Origin: an uncultured Spartobacteria bacterium
Lineage (GTDB): Bacteria; Verrucomicrobiota; Verrucomicrobiia; Chthoniobacterales; Chthoniobacteraceae
Assembly (NCBI GenBank): GCA_903882875.1
Contig: CAIRYQ010000044.1
Location: 26,192 to 90,191 of the forward strand
Direction: 5' to 3'
Length of the DNA: 64,000 bases
The first letter of the stretch is position 1. Each line of letters starts with the position of its first letter. The notes under the pieces are model-generated. The model did not search any database. It worked only from the letters and a program-made list of their open reading frames with translations, and had not been told where the DNA came from. This document shows, one piece after another, positions 43,172 to 51,200 of this stretch. The position numbers were made by a program, and so were the translations under genes.

Positions 43172-45547
43172 ATGCCTCCGAGCCCTCCGAACGCCCGGCG
43201 CACCCCGCCGCCACGGTGGAAAGCGCGCAGGATCGCCGCACTTGTCGCATTTGGGATCATCACCGTGCTCGGGCCGCTGGCCTTTGGCGCGGTGGATCGC
43301 GTGGTGCAGGTCGTGCTCGTGCTGGCGCTGGCCGCCGGAGTCTTCCTCGAACCCCTGGCGCTGCTGCCGCTCGGGCGGCGAGGGAACATCGTGGCAATCG
43401 CGCTCATCGGCGTGCTGGTGCTGAAGGAATTCCTGCCGCACGAGTGGTTCGGCCGTTCGATCTGGCGCGGCCAGGCGGAGGCGATGCAGGGCCTGGAAAT
43501 TTCATCCATGCACCATCCGGAGCCGGCGCTTGCGTTTGACGCGATGCTCGCCGCGCTGATCGGGCTGGTGTGGTTCCAGTGGATCCGCACGATGGCGGCG
43601 CGGCGCGAGATGCGTGTGGCGCTCGTGTGGATTCTTTTCGGCGCGGGCGTTGCTCTTGCAGCCGTGTGTTTCCTGATGGGCACGAAAGGCGCACAGCCGG
43701 GCGCCATCTACGGGTTGCGCTCGACACCGGGCTGGACGGGCTGGGGGCCGTTTCCAAACCGCAACCACACCGCCTCGCTGCTCTCGATGTCCGCGCTTGC
43801 GGGCCTCGGCTGCGTGGTGCGTGCGGCCATGCGCCGCGACTACCGCCTCGCAGTGCTCGGGACGGGCGCGATTTTTGTGATCATCCTCGCGCTGTTGATG
43901 GGCAAATCGCGCGGCGGCCTGCTGTCGCTCGTCGCGGGCCTCACGGTTTTCTGCGCGATGATCCTGCTGCGACACCGCGGCAGGCGGACGCTGGCGATCA
44001 TCGCGGGTGGAATCGCGATCGTCGCAGTGATCGTGGTGCTCTTCGGCGGCCAGGTGACGGATCGCTTTTTTTCCGCCGATGGAAAACTCGATTCGCACCA
44101 GCTCCGCAGGGACATCTGGGCCAATACGATCACGATGTGGGGCGATGCGCCGATGCTCGGGCACGGCGTGGATTCGTTCACCGGGCTGTTCCCGTTTTAC
44201 CAGCAGGTCACGCTCGACGATGTGGTGATCCTGCATCCCGAGAGCAGTTGGCTCCAGTGGCTGTGCGAACTCGGCGTGATTCCCGTGGTGCTCCTCGCGG
44301 GCCTCGGAATCGGTCTCGTGGCACGGCGCATCCGTCCGCTCTTCAAAAGACGCGGCACCTTCTACCTCGCCGCCGGTGCGCTCGCAGGCATCGCAGGCAT
44401 CGCGGTGCATTCGGCGATTGATGTCCCCGGCCATCGCTGGGCGACCGCCGGGTATGCGCTGGCGCTGCTCGCGGTTGCGTGCCCGATCTCACGAGAAGCA
44501 CAGATTGTCGGGACGGATTCGCCGCGCACGGCGCTCGTGCCGCTCGTGATCGGTGTTTATTGGGCGCTGCCGTTTTTCGGGCTGCCGCTCGTTTGGCAGC
44601 CGGTGATCGTGGATCAGCTCCGCGCACGCGAAAACTACGGGATGCCGCCGCGCCCGAGCGCGACGGAGTGGAAAAGGGCGCTGCGGTTTTTCCCGCTCGA
44701 GGCCGAGCTTCATCACTTTGCGGCGATGCGGGAGCTGGATACGGGCACGCCGAAGACTTCCGAATGGCAGAGGCACTTCGAGATTGCACACCGGCTGCTT
44801 CCTGGAAGCTGGAGTTCGCCGATGGGCCACGCCCGCGCGGTAAAAAGGATTTTCCCCGGCCTCGGCATCCAATACTGGCAGGAAGCCATCGGGCGCTCGG
44901 GCAGGCGCGCATCGGAGATGCTCATGCAGGCGCTCGAGGAGACTGCCGGTGCGCCGGGCGCGGGAGCGATCTGGGAGGATTACATTCGCGAACATCCCGC
45001 GCTCGCGCTCACCTACGCGCGCACGCTGCCAGAGGCGGACACGCGCGAATTTTTCGATCTGTGGTGGGAGGCGCGCAGAAGCGCGCCGACTGTGACGGAC
45101 GATGAAGTCCGCGAATTTTACAGACTCGCGCTGCACTGGGCCACGCGGGAGCAGGTGGAAGAATGGATCCATCTGCATCCGGCGCGACGTCGCGAAGATT
45201 TCCGGCAATGGGCCGCGCTCCTTCACAAGGTTGGGCTGAGCGAGCACGCATGGCAGCTCTTTCCCAGCAGGATCGCGAACCCCGATTACCCGGCGGAGGG
45301 CACCGCCCGGACGCGCGAGGAAATCGAGGCCCGAGTGCGCGTGGCGCCGGAGAACGCGTCCCATCTCGCCGAACTCGCGCGCCTCAGCGAGCTGTCCGGC
45401 GATCGTGAGACCGCGGAGAAAATTGTGCTCGGAGCCGCGGCGAAACCCGGCGCGGGCTCCCTGTTCATCCGGAAGGCCGCATACTTTCTCGCCGAAGACG
45501 GAAAATTTGCCGAGGCGGTGGAGATGATGCTGCGCGATCCACAGTAG
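43172..45547 (+). CDS. O-antigen ligase/polymerase (Wzy_C) protein with long soluble tail
   Basis: A 791-residue protein. About ten hydrophobic helices occupy residues 20-450. The large periplasmic loop holds the Wzy_C signature GWGPFPNRNHTASLL and the later GHGVDSFTGLFP/HPESSWLQWLCELG. Family members join or polymerise lipid-linked glycans. The last 330 residues are soluble, helical and alanine-rich with TPR-like periodicity (for example ENASHLAELARLSELSG), a frequent extension in this phylum. It is last in the rightward polysaccharide operon. Confidence 0.88.
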   Translation: MPPSPPNARRTPPPRWKARRIAALVAFGIITVLGPLAFGAVDRVVQVVLVLALAAGVFLEPLALLPLGRRGNIVAIALIGVLVLKEFLPHEWFGRSIWRGQAEAMQGLEISSMHHPEPALAFDAMLAALIGLVWFQWIRTMAARREMRVALVWILFGAGVALAAVCFLMGTKGAQPGAIYGLRSTPGWTGWGPFPNRNHTASLLSMSALAGLGCVVRAAMRRDYRLAVLGTGAIFVIILALLMGKSRGGLLSLVAGLTVFCAMILLRHRGRRTLAIIAGGIAIVAVIVVLFGGQVTDRFFSADGKLDSHQLRRDIWANTITMWGDAPMLGHGVDSFTGLFPFYQQVTLDDVVILHPESSWLQWLCELGVIPVVLLAGLGIGLVARRIRPLFKRRGTFYLAAGALAGIAGIAVHSAIDVPGHRWATAGYALALLAVACPISREAQIVGTDSPRTALVPLVIGVYWALPFFGLPLVWQPVIVDQLRARENYGMPPRPSATEWKRALRFFPLEAELHHFAAMRELDTGTPKTSEWQRHFEIAHRLLPGSWSSPMGHARAVKRIFPGLGIQYWQEAIGRSGRRASEMLMQALEETAGAPGAGAIWEDYIREHPALALTYARTLPEADTREFFDLWWEARRSAPTVTDDEVREFYRLALHWATREQVEEWIHLHPARRREDFRQWAALLHKVGLSEHAWQLFPSRIANPDYPAEGTARTREEIEARVRVAPENASHLAELARLSELSGDRETAEKIVLGAAAKPGAGSLFIRKAAYFLAEDGKFAEAVEMMLRDPQ

Positions 45548-45638
45548 GGCTGTGGAGCTTCCGCGAGGGCGGGCTCTCGCTTTCCGCCCTTGCGCCTGTG
45601 CGCGCCATTGGCAATCTCCGCGACTCATTTTTTCAAAT

Positions 45639-46661
45639 ATGGACGCATCACTCGAACAACTCCGCGCAGAAGCCATCGCTGCCATCGCCGTTGCCGCGGA
45701 TGAGGCGGCGATCGAGCAGGCGCGCATCAAATTCCTCGGCCAGCAGGGCGCGCTCACGGCGCTGAGCAAGGGGATGAAGGACGTGAGCAAGGAGGACAAG
45801 CCGCGCATCGGAAAACTGCTGAACGACGTGCGCGCGGCTGTGACTGCGGCGCTCGACGAGCGCAAGGCCGCACTGCAGGGCGATGCGGACAAGGCGGCAT
45901 TCGCGGGCGTGGATGTGACGCTGCCGGGGACGCCCGCGGGCTTTGCGGGGAAGGGGACGCTGCATCCGATCACGCAACTGCTGGATCGCACGATCGCGAT
46001 TTTTCGCCGCATGGGTTTCGCGCTCGCGGACGGGCCGGACATCGAGACGGAGTGGCATTGCTTCGACGCGCTGAACACGCCCGCCGATCATCCCGCGCGC
46101 AACGAGCAGGACACTTTCTACATGCCAGACGGGCGGCTGCTGCGCACGCACACGAGCACAGTGCAGATTCGCACGATGGAAAAAGCCGCGCCGCCCGTGC
46201 GCATCATCGCGCCGGGCGCTGCGTATCGCCGCGATGAGATTGATGCGACGCACCTCGCGCAGTTCACGCAGATGGAGGGCCTTTACGTGGACGAAGGCGT
46301 GAGTGTTGCGGACTTGAAGGGCACGCTGGAATTTTTCTTCCGCGAGCTGTTCGGCAACGACGCGAAGTTCCGGTTCCGCCCGCACTTTTTCCCGTTCACC
46401 GAGCCGAGCTACGAGGTGGACATCAAGACCTCGATGCTCGGCGCGACGGATCGCTGGCTCGAGATCGCTGGCTGCGGCATGGTGGATCCCGCCGTGCTCG
46501 AAGCCGTGAACACGAAGCGCGGCGACCGCGCATTTGATCCGGAAAAATTCACCGGCTTCGCCTTCGGCTTCGGCCTCGACCGCCTCGCGATGATCATGAG
46601 CGGCACGCCGGACATCCGCTACTTCACCAATAACGACCAGCGCTTCCTCGCGCAGTTTTAA
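45639..46661 (+). CDS. pheS: Phenylalanine-tRNA ligase alpha subunit
   Basis: A 340-residue class-II aminoacyl-tRNA synthetase subunit. The N-terminal coiled coil (KFLGQQGALTALSKGM) contacts tRNA. The catalytic core shows HPITQLLDR, the motif-2 region RTHTSTVQIRTM, FTQMEGLYVDE and motif 3 GFAFGFGLDRLAMI. ATG 45639 gives the standard N-terminus; the longer frame from 45552 is non-homologous. pheT follows 6 bp downstream, the usual pheST arrangement. Confidence 0.97.
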   Translation: MDASLEQLRAEAIAAIAVAADEAAIEQARIKFLGQQGALTALSKGMKDVSKEDKPRIGKLLNDVRAAVTAALDERKAALQGDADKAAFAGVDVTLPGTPAGFAGKGTLHPITQLLDRTIAIFRRMGFALADGPDIETEWHCFDALNTPADHPARNEQDTFYMPDGRLLRTHTSTVQIRTMEKAAPPVRIIAPGAAYRRDEIDATHLAQFTQMEGLYVDEGVSVADLKGTLEFFFRELFGNDAKFRFRPHFFPFTEPSYEVDIKTSMLGATDRWLEIAGCGMVDPAVLEAVNTKRGDRAFDPEKFTGFAFGFGLDRLAMIMSGTPDIRYFTNNDQRFLAQF

Positions 46662-46667
46662 TCACCG

Positions 46668-49088
46668 ATGAAAGTCTCACTCAACTGGCTCCGTGAACTC
46701 GTCGAACTTCCGCCGACTGTGCCTGCACTCGTGGATCTCCTCACGATGGCGGGCGTCGAGGTCGAAGGCATCGAGACGACCGGCTGCTCCATTGCGAATA
46801 TCGTCGTCGGCGAAATTCAGGAATCCGTGCAGCACCCGAATGCGGATCGTCTGAGCGTCTGCAAAGTGGATGACGGCAGCGGCACACCGCGGCAGATCGT
46901 GTGCGGCGCGAAAAATTACCGCGTCGGCGACAAGGTGCCCGTCGCGCTGCCGGGCGCGCAACTCGCGCCGGACTTTGTGATCAAGGTCGGCAAGCTGCGC
47001 GGCGTCGAGAGCCAGGGAATGCTGTGCAGTGCCGACGAACTCGGCCTGCCTGCGACCCTTGGCGCGCGGGGCGCGGAGGACGGCCTGCTCATTTTGCCCG
47101 CAGGCGCAAAGCCCGGCACGCCGTTCAGCGAGGTGTTTCATTCGGACACCGTGCTCGATTTTGAAATCACTCCGAACCGTCCCGACTTGCTTTCGCACTA
47201 CGGCTTGGCTCGCGAGATTGCGGCACTCACTGGGCGTGTTGCAAAAAATCCGCTGGCATCGCTGACGGAAGGAAATGTGAAACCGTTTGCGAGAATTGAG
47301 ACACAGCTTTGCCAGTGCTATTCGCTGCACCGAATCGAGGGCGTTACAGTCGGCGGGAGTCCGGCTGAATTGCGCGACAAACTGGAGGCTATCGGGCTCC
47401 GGGCGATCAACAACATCGTGGATTTGACCAATTTTGTGATGATGGAAATCGGTCAGCCGCTCCATGCTTTCGATGCCGACAAAATTGCGGGAGGAATTCG
47501 AGTGCGGATGGCGCGCGAGGGCGAGGAGTTTCTGGCACTCGACGGCAAGACCTACCGATTGGCTGCCGAAGATATTGTCATCGCTGATGACAATGGCCCC
47601 GTTGCACTCGGCGGGGTAATGGGAGGCGAAGCCTCGGGTGTCACCACCTCGACGAAAAACATCCTGCTTGAGAGCGCGGATTTTGATCGCGCCTCTATCC
47701 GCCGCACTGCGCGACGGCTCGGTTTGCATTCGGATTCGAGCTATCGTTTCGAGCGCGGCGTGGATGATGCCACTGTGGTTCCGGCGGGCTTTCAGGCGGC
47801 CGCGCGCATTGTCGAGATCTCAGGCGGTGCGGTCACATCGCGTGAACTCGGATACTCGGACACCAAAGCGGATGATCAGGAACGCGATTCGACGATTAAT
47901 TTTTCGCAACCGCATTTCTGCTCACATGTACCTTTCAGTCACGAACGCTGCCGGCGGATACTTGGTACGGATGTCTCGGACGAACGCATCAATGCGATAC
48001 TTGCCAGCTTCGGTTTGAAAAAAGATGGCAGCGAATGGCAAATCCCATCGTGGCGCGGCGGCGACTTGTGGCGTGAAATTGATCTCATCGAGGAGGTCGC
48101 CCGTGTCGTCGGCATGGATGCGATTCCCGCGAAGATGCACGCGCGCTTTGCCGGGGCGAGCGCGACGGATCGTAATTACGATCGCGCGATGGCGCTGCGG
48201 CGTGCGTTTGTTGCGCAGGGATTCCACGAGGCGCGCAGCATCACGCTCGTGCCGGAGGAACCGCTCGGGCTGAAATTCACGCAGACGGATGCCGCGAGCC
48301 TGCTGCGCGTGAAGAATCCGATGAACGACGACCAAGTCGTGCTGCGTCCCGGACTGCTGCACGGGCTGCTCACCGCCGTGCGTGACAATTTGCGCGCGGG
48401 TGCAAAGAGCATGCGCCTTTTTGAAATCGGCCGCGTATTCAGCACGCAGCGCCCGGAGGAATTCTCCCACGCAGCGGCAGTGCTCGCAGGCCCGCTCTCG
48501 GAGCGGAACTGGCGCTCGGGCGAGGGACGCGGCTCAGATATTTTCGACCTGAAGGCCGCGGTCCGGGCGGTGTTTGGCGAAGGGGTCACTTTGGATCCCG
48601 AGGAAAATCCTGCGCTCGCGCTTTCCCTCGTCGTGAAGGCGAATGGCAAGCCTGTCGGTTTTGCCGGACAACTCTGGCCTGCCAATGCCCGCGCGCTCGA
48701 TGCGGATGTTCCGGTGACTTTTGTCGAGGTGGATCTCGCCGCGCTTTGGAAAGCCGCCGTTCCCGATCTTGCGAAGAAGTATCGCGAGATTCCGCGTTTC
48801 CCCGCGACCTCGCGCGACATCGCGATGCTCGCGCCGCTCACGCTGCAGCACGATTCCATTGCCGCGGCGCTGGCAAAGGCAAAGGAGCCGCTGCTCGCAG
48901 GAGTGGAGCTGTTCGACGTCTTCACTGATGCGACGGGCGCGAAGGTGCCCGCCGACAAGAAATCGCTCGCCTACTCGCTCACCTATCGAAGCCCCGAGCG
49001 CACGCTTACTGCGGACGAGGTGAACGCCGCGCACACGAAGCTGAAGGAACGGCTGAAGACCGAACTCGGAGTCGCGTTGCGCGAGTAG
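46668..49088 (+). CDS. pheT: Phenylalanine-tRNA ligase beta subunit
   Basis: An 806-residue subunit with all expected regions: N-terminal MKVSLNWLRELVELP, a tRNA-binding OB fold (about 40-155), B3/B4 editing domain (about 210-390 with NIVDLTNFVMMEIGQPLHAFD), B5 domain, the catalytic-like core and a C-terminal anticodon-binding FDX-ACB domain. Base composition is uneven: 47160-48060 (about residues 165-464) has clearly lower GC and more A/T-ending codons than both ends. For example, 47881-47940 is about 43 % GC against about 68 % at 48181-48240. The reading frame is intact. Confidence 0.96.
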   Translation: MKVSLNWLRELVELPPTVPALVDLLTMAGVEVEGIETTGCSIANIVVGEIQESVQHPNADRLSVCKVDDGSGTPRQIVCGAKNYRVGDKVPVALPGAQLAPDFVIKVGKLRGVESQGMLCSADELGLPATLGARGAEDGLLILPAGAKPGTPFSEVFHSDTVLDFEITPNRPDLLSHYGLAREIAALTGRVAKNPLASLTEGNVKPFARIETQLCQCYSLHRIEGVTVGGSPAELRDKLEAIGLRAINNIVDLTNFVMMEIGQPLHAFDADKIAGGIRVRMAREGEEFLALDGKTYRLAAEDIVIADDNGPVALGGVMGGEASGVTTSTKNILLESADFDRASIRRTARRLGLHSDSSYRFERGVDDATVVPAGFQAAARIVEISGGAVTSRELGYSDTKADDQERDSTINFSQPHFCSHVPFSHERCRRILGTDVSDERINAILASFGLKKDGSEWQIPSWRGGDLWREIDLIEEVARVVGMDAIPAKMHARFAGASATDRNYDRAMALRRAFVAQGFHEARSITLVPEEPLGLKFTQTDAASLLRVKNPMNDDQVVLRPGLLHGLLTAVRDNLRAGAKSMRLFEIGRVFSTQRPEEFSHAAAVLAGPLSERNWRSGEGRGSDIFDLKAAVRAVFGEGVTLDPEENPALALSLVVKANGKPVGFAGQLWPANARALDADVPVTFVEVDLAALWKAAVPDLAKKYREIPRFPATSRDIAMLAPLTLQHDSIAAALAKAKEPLLAGVELFDVFTDATGAKVPADKKSLAYSLTYRSPERTLTADEVNAAHTKLKERLKTELGVALRE

Positions 49089-49115
49089 TGACGAAACCGG
49101 CATGGAGATACGGCT

Positions 49116-49442
49116 TTGTGTTCTCCGGGGCGGCGGCTAGATGCTGCGGCGAAGTTCGATGTGGTGCAGACGAGGGTGCTCGCGGAGTGTGCTCGCGCCG
49201 TGGCATCGGTGGATTCCGCGCGTGTGAAACTCGCGACGGCGTCGAATCTGATCGCGGAGCAGCAGCGGCAGGTCGAGACGGAGAGGCGAATCGTCGCGGC
49301 TGGCGAGGGCGACAAGCTCACGCTGCTGACGGGCCGGGGTAGAATGAGCACGACGGCGATCGCCAGGCTTGATGCGGCGATGGAATTGCAGGCGGCGCTC
49401 GGTGCGCTGGAGGATGCGACGCAATCACTGCGCGACAGATGA
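49116..49442 (+). pseudogene. Remnant of TolC-type outer-membrane efflux protein (C-terminal part)
   Basis: About 108 codons resemble only the last helical hairpin of a heavy-metal RND outer-membrane factor: DVVQTRVLAECARAVAS, then LIAEQQRQVETERRIVAAGEGDKL and ALGALEDATQSL. The beta-barrel and first repeat of TolC are missing. The only available start is a TTG. Its stop overlaps the ATG of the next fragment. I read it as a deletion remnant rather than a functional gene. Confidence 0.6.
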
Positions 49443-49660
49443 AAAGGCTGCCCAACATTTTGATCACGCTCGTCATCGCGCTCGGGGTGCTGCCGCTCGC
49501 GGTCGGAAGCGGCGAGGCTGGCCGCGAGATTGAGGGTCCGATGGCGATTGTGATTCTCTGCGGGCTGATCATTTCGGCCGCGCTGAACCTGCTCTTGCTT
49601 CCCGCGCTTGTCTGGAAATGGAGGCGCTTTGCGAAGACTGCGGGTGAGGATGGGCCGTAG
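49439..49660 (+). pseudogene. Remnant of RND efflux transporter (CzcA/CusA-like C-terminus)
   Basis: This 73-residue frame corresponds to the last two membrane helices of a CzcA/CusA-type RND pump. LPNILITLVIALGVLPLAVGSGEAGREIEGPMAIVIL matches the conserved segment in which the helix is followed by a G-x-E-I-x-x-P-M turn, and LNLLLLPAL is the terminal helix. About 950 residues of the usual pump are absent. With the TolC fragment it marks a deleted efflux operon. Confidence 0.65.
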
Positions 49661-49914
49661 CGTTTTGGTTGTGAAATCACAGCAGCGGAGGAGCAGGCAC
49701 GACTGAAAAAATGGATTCATGCGAGTCATTCGTTGACTTCACGCGCGCGCGGGCGGAAGTTTCACGCAGTTCTTTCCCAATCATTTTCAGGTGAAGTGCG
49801 AGGTTTGTTTCCCAAGGGACACGAGCCGCATTTCGCCAATCAATTTGCCCTGCGTTGTCCGAGTAGAAGGTGGAAAATCCGAACCGGTAATAAAAACAAC
49901 ACAGAGGGTCAGGG

Positions 49915-50076
49915 TGGGCGTGTTTAGGTCGTGCCTTCGTTGGAGGACCGAGCCCCGCCCCAGGCTTCTCGCCCGTAACCTATGGGGGAACGGAGAATCC
50001 GCCGTGACGGCAAAGGCGGGGCAATCCTTTCGCAAACGCTCCGGTCACATTCCTGTGGCCGGAGCGTTTTGTTTTC
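49915..50076 (+). ncRNA. Putative structured leader RNA (riboswitch-like), class unknown
   Basis: GCCCCGCC near 49953 can pair with GGCGGGGC near 50015. Inside are GCCG-TGA-CGGC and a CCGT/ACGG stem. Before it, GGTC...GACC closes a short hairpin with a TTCG-type loop. The 5' segment GTTTAGG (49922-49928) can pair with CCT and AAAC just upstream of and inside the terminator stem, so mutually exclusive antiterminator and terminator folds are possible. I could not match it to TPP, cobalamin, SAM, FMN, glycine, ZTP, c-di-GMP, SRP or 6S consensus by eye. Confidence 0.4.
50034..50076 (+). terminator. Intrinsic terminator
   Basis: A stem of about 13-16 bp (CGCTCCGGTCACA pairing with TGTGGCCGGAGCG, one G-T pair) with a TTCC loop is followed directly by TTTTGTTTT. 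This is the best rightward Rho-independent terminator in the window. It ends the putative leader RNA. Confidence 0.85.
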
Positions 50077-50260
50077 GGGCGATCTTTGCGGCAATGGACT
50101 GCTCGTTGAGATTCCCGTGATTCGTTTCCCGCAAGTCTGCGTGCGCTGTCACGTCACGATTCGGACTCATGCTTTCTTTCAGAGTGCTGGAGCACTGGCT
50201 TCGCGCCTTTCCTCGCGGGCCGGTTGTGGCTCCACTCGCGTCAAGCACGCCGGACTCGAC

Positions 50261-50524
50261 ATGAAGCGCACCACTTTTTTCCTCGCCCTCCTTTCACTCG
50301 GCGTCACCGCCCTTGCGCAGACGAAAATAAAGTTTGCGCCCTTGTCTTCAGAGCCGCCGGAGAGCGTGAAGGCGGAACTCGACATCACGCATGGCAGGAT
50401 GCCCGAGCAGGAGCTGAAGCTCGACGTGTATCGTCCGAAATCCGGCGGCGACGAACTGCCCGCGTGTGTGCCCGTCCACGGCAGTGCGTGGAAGCGGCGG
50501 ATGCGCGATTCAAGGAAGGCCTGA
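50261..50524 (+). pseudogene. Truncated secreted alpha/beta-hydrolase (esterase) N-terminus
   Basis: 87 codons: a signal peptide (FFLALLSLGVTALAQ), then EQELKLDVYRPKSGGDELPACVPVHG, the N-terminal strand and oxyanion-hole region of BD-FAE-type carboxylesterases. The expected H-G-G-x-W reads H-G-S-A-W. The sequence ends shortly afterwards in RRMRDSRKA, long before the GxSxG nucleophile and the rest of the fold. The methyltransferase GTG starts one base after the stop, suggesting a deletion joined the two. Confidence 0.6.
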
Positions 50525-50525
50525 A

Positions 50526-51182
50526 GTGAGCTTCGACCGGATCGCGCCGCACTACCGCTGGATGGAGTGGTTGCTGGCGGGCGGAAAGCTCCAGCGATGT
50601 CGGACAGCTTTCATCAGCGAGATCCCCGTGCCGCGCGAAGTGCTGATGATGGGCGAGGGGAACGGGCGCTGCCTGCTGGAAATGCTTCGTGCATTTCCGT
50701 CGGCGCGATTCGTATGCGTGGATGCGAGCGCGCGGATGTTGGAGCGCGCGCGCGTGTGCGTGGAGTCCGCCGGACTCGGTGCCTCGGCGATTGAATTCGT
50801 CCATGCGGATGCGCTCGATTGGAAGCCGCCCGCGGCGTGTTTTGATCTGCTCGTCAGCAATTTTTTCCTCGATTGCTTCACGGCGGATCAGCTCGGTGTG
50901 CTCGTTCCGGGCCTTTCCGCTGCGGCTACTTCGGACGCGCGCTGGCTGCTGGCGGATTTCTGCGAGCCGCCGTCGGGTTTTGCAAAATGGCGCGCACGAT
51001 GGATTTTGCGGGCGATGTATTTTTTCTTCCGGCGCGTGACACGCCTCAGTGCGCGGAGTCTCACGCCGCCGGATGCGCTTCTCCGGCGCAGCGGCTTCAC
51101 TCTCTGCGAACGCCGGCTTTCCGAATGGGGGCTGCTTCACTGCGACGTGTGGCGGCGCGCGGCGGCGGAATCGCCACAGTGA
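50526..51182 (+). CDS. Class I SAM-dependent methyltransferase
   Basis: A 218-residue Rossmann-fold methyltransferase. Motif I is VLMMGEGNGRCLLEML, motif II FVCVDASARMLERAR, and VHADALDW and SNFFLDCF follow. Residues after about 150 include a hydrophobic/aromatic helix (MYFFFRRVTRL). GTG 50526 gives the natural N-terminus SFDRIAPHYRWMEWLLAGG, usual for this group. A longer frame into the esterase fragment is rejected. The substrate is unknown; a small lipid or quinone is plausible from the family shape. Confidence 0.82.
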   Translation: MSFDRIAPHYRWMEWLLAGGKLQRCRTAFISEIPVPREVLMMGEGNGRCLLEMLRAFPSARFVCVDASARMLERARVCVESAGLGASAIEFVHADALDWKPPAACFDLLVSNFFLDCFTADQLGVLVPGLSAAATSDARWLLADFCEPPSGFAKWRARWILRAMYFFFRRVTRLSARSLTPPDALLRRSGFTLCERRLSEWGLLHCDVWRRAAAESPQ

Positions 51183-51200
51183 AATGCGCGTGCGTCCCGG

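Larger units (their letters stand above)
49661..50260 (+). other. Gene-poor stretch after efflux remnants
   Basis: No convincing protein gene lies here. The first 250 bp are featureless. The rest contains the putative structured RNA (49915-50033), its terminator (50034-50076), and 185 bp of leader before the esterase fragment. Confidence 0.5.

Noticed and set aside
49915..50076. Cobalamin, ZTP, 6S or SRP RNA identity for the structured RNA
   Set aside because: Isolated words such as AGGTCGTG or CGCCCC resemble parts of known consensus sequences, but the required order and core motifs are missing.
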